Shown: positions 62,901-64,000 of the stretch, piece after piece
Numbering within the stretch: position 1 is the first letter of the stretch
How the letters are laid out: every line of letters starts with the position of its first letter
NCBI GenBank assembly: GCA_026770025.1
Contig: JAMXDE010000025.1
Span: forward strand, 62,001-126,000
DNA length: 64,000 nucleotides
Direction: 5' to 3'
DNA from: Craspedostauros australis
Taxonomy: Eukaryota; Bacillariophyta; Bacillariophyceae; Mastogloiales; Achnanthaceae
Position numbers and translations under genes: made by a program
Notes under the pieces: generated by a model
The model's input: only the letters and a program-made list of their open reading frames with translations
Told to the model about the DNA's origin: nothing
Database searches by the model: none

Positions 62901-63213
62901 CGAGGGTTGATTTGCTCACAAATTCTCCTCCTGGTGGTGTCTCACTTTTACCACTCCGTTTGGCTGTGCGGATGTTCTCCGTCACACCAGTCTCCTCTTG
63001 CTTGTACGCCTTGAGGATACTCTCCTTCTCGCGGTGTAGCCTTGCAGACCGTTCCTCTTCGGTCTCGTCAATCGCGCTTGCGTCTGCGCCTGATAGGACA
63101 GTAGCCGCGGCTGCTTCCTTCTCTTCTCGTGGTGGAGTCTCGCTCGCACCTTCTTCTTGTTTGACAGTCGGGTTGGACAGAGGGATGTCTCTCAATTCCT
63201 CTTCCTCGCTCAT
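56962..63213 (-). CDS. Copia-1c Gag-Pol polyprotein, intact (2083 aa)
   Basis: Same domains as the Copia-1a product: zinc knuckles CHNCGVYGHRSTDC and CNYCGIFGHREAEC, protease WLADSGASC, integrase HRMLGH...CREC with RGDNSGE and NGRVERK, RT AIYVDDCFCCG, RNase H CDSEYAGD and FSSSEAEYVAL. Most of the chain is nearly identical to Copia-1a, but about 130 residues just before the protease (from IDFPDIEDPN to the TAAAAVEQ region) are much more different, and a short stretch near the N-terminus (SKSTLAKQQAKIEESTTQ against TKTISAQQQAKIEKVTTQ) also differs. No stop or frameshift, so potentially functional. Confidence 0.96.
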   Translation of the reverse strand: MSEEEELRDIPLSNPTVKQEEGASETPPREEKEAAAATVLSGADASAIDETEEERSARLHREKESILKAYKQEETGVTENIRTAKRSGKSETPPGGEFVSKSTLAKQQAKIEESTTQKQTEIKGASAPTTKQRINMATSANVNKRRIKAPMFSGEQEDYSAWESQAKAYARAQKTRDVMLGKTKVPTMSEIAAADGEAKEAMEEIYELGCDCFSDLILMMDAEKGKGKQAIQYINQCISDDYPEGDAHAAWNVLAEKFRPSDAVTKIKLKRQFNNEKMKRDSDPDIYITQLESLRSRLHDVKYEITDEEMIMQILSTVSNEYRTHIVNFQHQLTFNPELVTINTIRGVLRTAYATHRGGKAYVDDFQDSNTKSNDTGFTSTGNFKGTCHNCGVYGHRSTDCPERKKSNNKKNNNNNNKMNGKRNKGSGFKGKCNYCGIFGHREAECRKKKFNESKKANEQANAATEGHDKSGHEMVLSAKDMPLCMLVSDDYIEDSFFDNFECVGSDDEVQDDEIVPEWLSEEPIIHEVDPRREVSYECCFNAHDLICSYGDEAEMDDEANDSDIEEAMSDDDDDADEDGADEDDEANRDEMPPPQVGRHERTGTFINQGQGGTNRAAAPPPPAAGNNRSGIFDEDDSDESEDGNHPDDSFNPNERVVYPANIDFPDIEDPNSVDYLLRHTVTPDATAKALTIQKQLIFDAVMEAGMRLFPEITRGALMPIWVNMMGSILSENFRSIEEILANAIVINHILEANDSETIPETDLHYILGGCMRVLLRERSRVHPYDPVTGSHRSNTTPSDYAQLSDETDDEHHENPWNEYGVHIDEEDEDNVMTDTAAAAVEQLHKLSTKHKDKVNKDTWLADSGASCHIVNSDAALFNVRHIKSFVQVGDSTKLDSPKMGSIRLKVKQRDNTGHVIRLDDVKYTPKMAVNLFSTNKALYNGYQLGSNGILMDIINGSGTKIVFDRVFPTANGFITGVQMHPIMPTDDDKACTALVKNPSKEISAVSLHRMLGHAPLEAMKRTAAQYGWKIIGEMPVCRECAVANARVKNIPKATIPRATRRGERLFIDISYTKHISFGDKRYWTLIVDDCTDHCWSFFLKNKSDQPGYIKRFIQTIKSQTGDQQIIFRGDNSGENKSTQDILIDAGLNVKFEFMASNTPQQNGRVERKFAYLYTKIRSMLNGAQLDEEYRHGLWAAAASTATAIANITVAKNQKESPHRQFFGNDPPYADALRTFGEVGVVKTTYGGITAKLKNRGEEMVFIGYAHQHASGVYNMYRPSTKSLVCSRDIKWLNQSYGQFRGWAPAPNVSNETGTTDADGFTTIGRKGATPRTATRQTSEAKRVSFANSNRYYILSDSDDQDNEDDGVVTQLIHNDEEDRSESNHEDDEITPSGDEADDDTGVTPPNTPARSTYGTPSRPPPSKPSKRDIDRKERIRRHEARGRKGEANPKPTTGKSIPRALRELADYNERSRKEEGYESDPSSNEDSDELSDEMIDDSNNETTDDEEIADEGEIEITHYSTTGLYGMNAIITESPAIDIGLSMQDENKEPEKHIESTTFDGAFNHPDPIHRKGYRAAIKKEFDSMDTRKVYSKIKRDAIPRGRRCCKCKWVFKLKRDGTHRARLVACGYSQVAGVDFQEHYSPVIHNVTYRVMMVIMLIKKMDCALVDVVTAFLHGDLDEEIYMNCPNGMDHQPDEALTLHKPIYGLVQSARQWFKMLVSTLKNINFEQSAADPCLFYRKTNEGSMIVAIYVDDCFCCGDSKALETFLKDIQGSKFKVTIERGLGDYLSCNIELNHDKTRATLRQPHLIRHLIEEFGTKVEKMQRYGTPGTPGQIIVRPSEDNGLQKVGAEEHAEYRRGVGMLLFLIKHSRPDIANPVRELSKVLIGPTKAAMKEMYRIIKYVIDTKDYGLKIHPAHPEDDGWDMELFCDSEYAGDKNTRISVGGFILYLCKVPILWRSKAQKAVTFSSSEAEYVALSEAAKEIFFVVQLLESVGVPVKTPIKVRVDNIGAIFIAKNPSTSQRSRHIDVRHHYVRNMVINKTIEIIFVKSEQNTSDGFTKNIKADLQREHEKSYLDTSRTFE

Positions 63214-63283
63214 TCAGCTTGCTGCTCTTGAATGATGTTCGTCTTCCTCGCACGATACGATTCGCGGGCTCGCCCTGATCTAT

Positions 63284-63295
63284 CGTTTATAAACG
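63284..63295 (-). other. 12-bp palindrome at primer-binding-site position (Copia-1c)
   Basis: CGTTTATAAACG directly inside the 5' LTR, identical to Copia-1a. Confidence 0.8.
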
Positions 63296-64000
63296 TGTTG
63301 GCAAGTTCCGCGCACGGTAACCTACGATCGTGGAAGATGGTGTTGGTTGATAGTCGTTCGTTTGCTATTTCATTACTTGGCTACTCCGATGCTCTCGGTG
63401 TACGCCCGTTCTCTTGCCCGATGCTCTCGGCGCTTCAATCTGTTTCGTAGATTCGGTCTCCGACTATGAGTCGGTACGCGAGATGCTCTCTCGCTCTTCT
63501 CTGTATTCTCTCTCTCTCAACATCGTGTACTCGTCGCACACGATACTCCGTGTTCGATACGTACTCCGTATTCGACACTCCGTTCATTCAGTACTGGCTC
63601 CTACTCCATGAGTACTCGCCATTTGAAGTTCACCTTTCGTATCCATGATGCCAATGTCGTTCGGTCATCGGATCTTCGCCTCCTGCTCTGACTTGGAGAC
63701 AGATGTCGACGTGGTGACACGATGACATCCTGTCGACGTCAGTAGGCGTCCTTCTGCTCTCCAGATGTCACGTTCCATTGGTGATGCAGTGGTCTGTCAG
63801 ATGATATCGTCATCTGAGGTTTAGTTGGGAAGTACCTCGAGATTCTCTTGGTACCATTGATGGATGGACGGACGATCTTCCAATTCTCTCAGAAATCGTC
63901 ATTTGCAAATTTCCTCCAGAAATCTTGCCCCTTTTCGTGTGTTCCATTTCCCCTGTAATTCTGACGAATCACAGTATACTATCGACACGAATGTAGTTAT
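63296..64000 (-). repeat. Copia-1c 5' LTR (right copy, cut by window edge)
   Basis: First 705 bp of an expected 793; matches the left LTR with one difference noted. Confidence 0.93.

Larger units (their letters stand above)
56149..64000 (-). mobile_element. Copia-1c, near-complete (right LTR runs off the window)
   Basis: Same family and orientation as Copia-1a. Left LTR 56149-56941 (793 bp), right LTR from 63296, with one difference between them seen in the overlapping part (GCCGATGTC against GCCAATGTC). Expected duplication TAAATG (56143-56148), partner outside the window. Intact gag-pol. Inserted in R1 or its edge. Confidence 0.95.

Overview
The window is eukaryotic nuclear DNA, almost certainly from a diatom. 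It is a dense nest of Copia (Ty1-type) and Gypsy (Ty3-type) LTR retrotransposons set in the remains of host genes. The diatom call rests on a broken host gene that joins the C-terminal part of a CRAL-TRIO-like domain to two DUF6824 domains, an arrangement I know from diatom genomes, and on the number and diversity of Copia elements. The species cannot be read from the sequence. There are no bacterial operons, CRISPR arrays, tRNA or rRNA genes.

Layout. 1-475: 5' part of an ankyrin-repeat gene (minus strand). 1286-9226: complete Copia element (called Copia-1a here), minus strand, 795-bp LTRs, intact 2082-residue Gag-Pol, inserted at the stop codon of the DUF6824 gene. 9230-12620: that DUF6824 gene (minus), cut by a solo LTR (9592-10272), carrying a nonsense codon, and truncated at 12620 by the 5' LTR of Copia-2. 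Copia-2 (12621-30700, plus) is broken by a solo LTR (15087-16010), a full Gypsy element (17623-28805), a solo Gypsy LTR (29523-30085) and two 1-nt frameshifts, and ends abruptly in its reverse transcriptase. The Gypsy element is itself split inside gag by an intact Copia-3a (19068-24759, minus).

30701-46642 is a Copia-1-family LTR opened by further insertions. The largest is a DNA transposon (30844-45272) with 26-bp perfect terminal inverted repeats and an AAT target duplication. It carries an unrecognised minus-strand gene and has been invaded by a decayed Copia-3b, which in turn holds an intact Copia-4 (33068-40256). From host gene to Copia-4 this is a five- to six-level nest. 46643-48548 is a truncated Copia-1b. 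48549-48865 is an orphan host-like coding fragment. Copia-5 (48866-54601, plus) follows, then a subrepeat-rich element (54602-56148), then Copia-1c (56149 to beyond the window, minus) with an intact 2083-residue Gag-Pol.

Three expression strategies occur: one continuous Gag-Pol frame (Copia-1, -2, -4), gag and pol in the same frame parted by one TGA (Copia-3, -5; probable stop-codon readthrough), and overlapping frames needing a +1 shift (Gypsy). Copia-1, Copia-2 and Gypsy each carry a perfect 12-bp palindrome where the primer-binding site is expected. Copia-1 and Copia-2 insertions leave 6-bp target duplications, the others 5 bp. Element names are local labels for this window.
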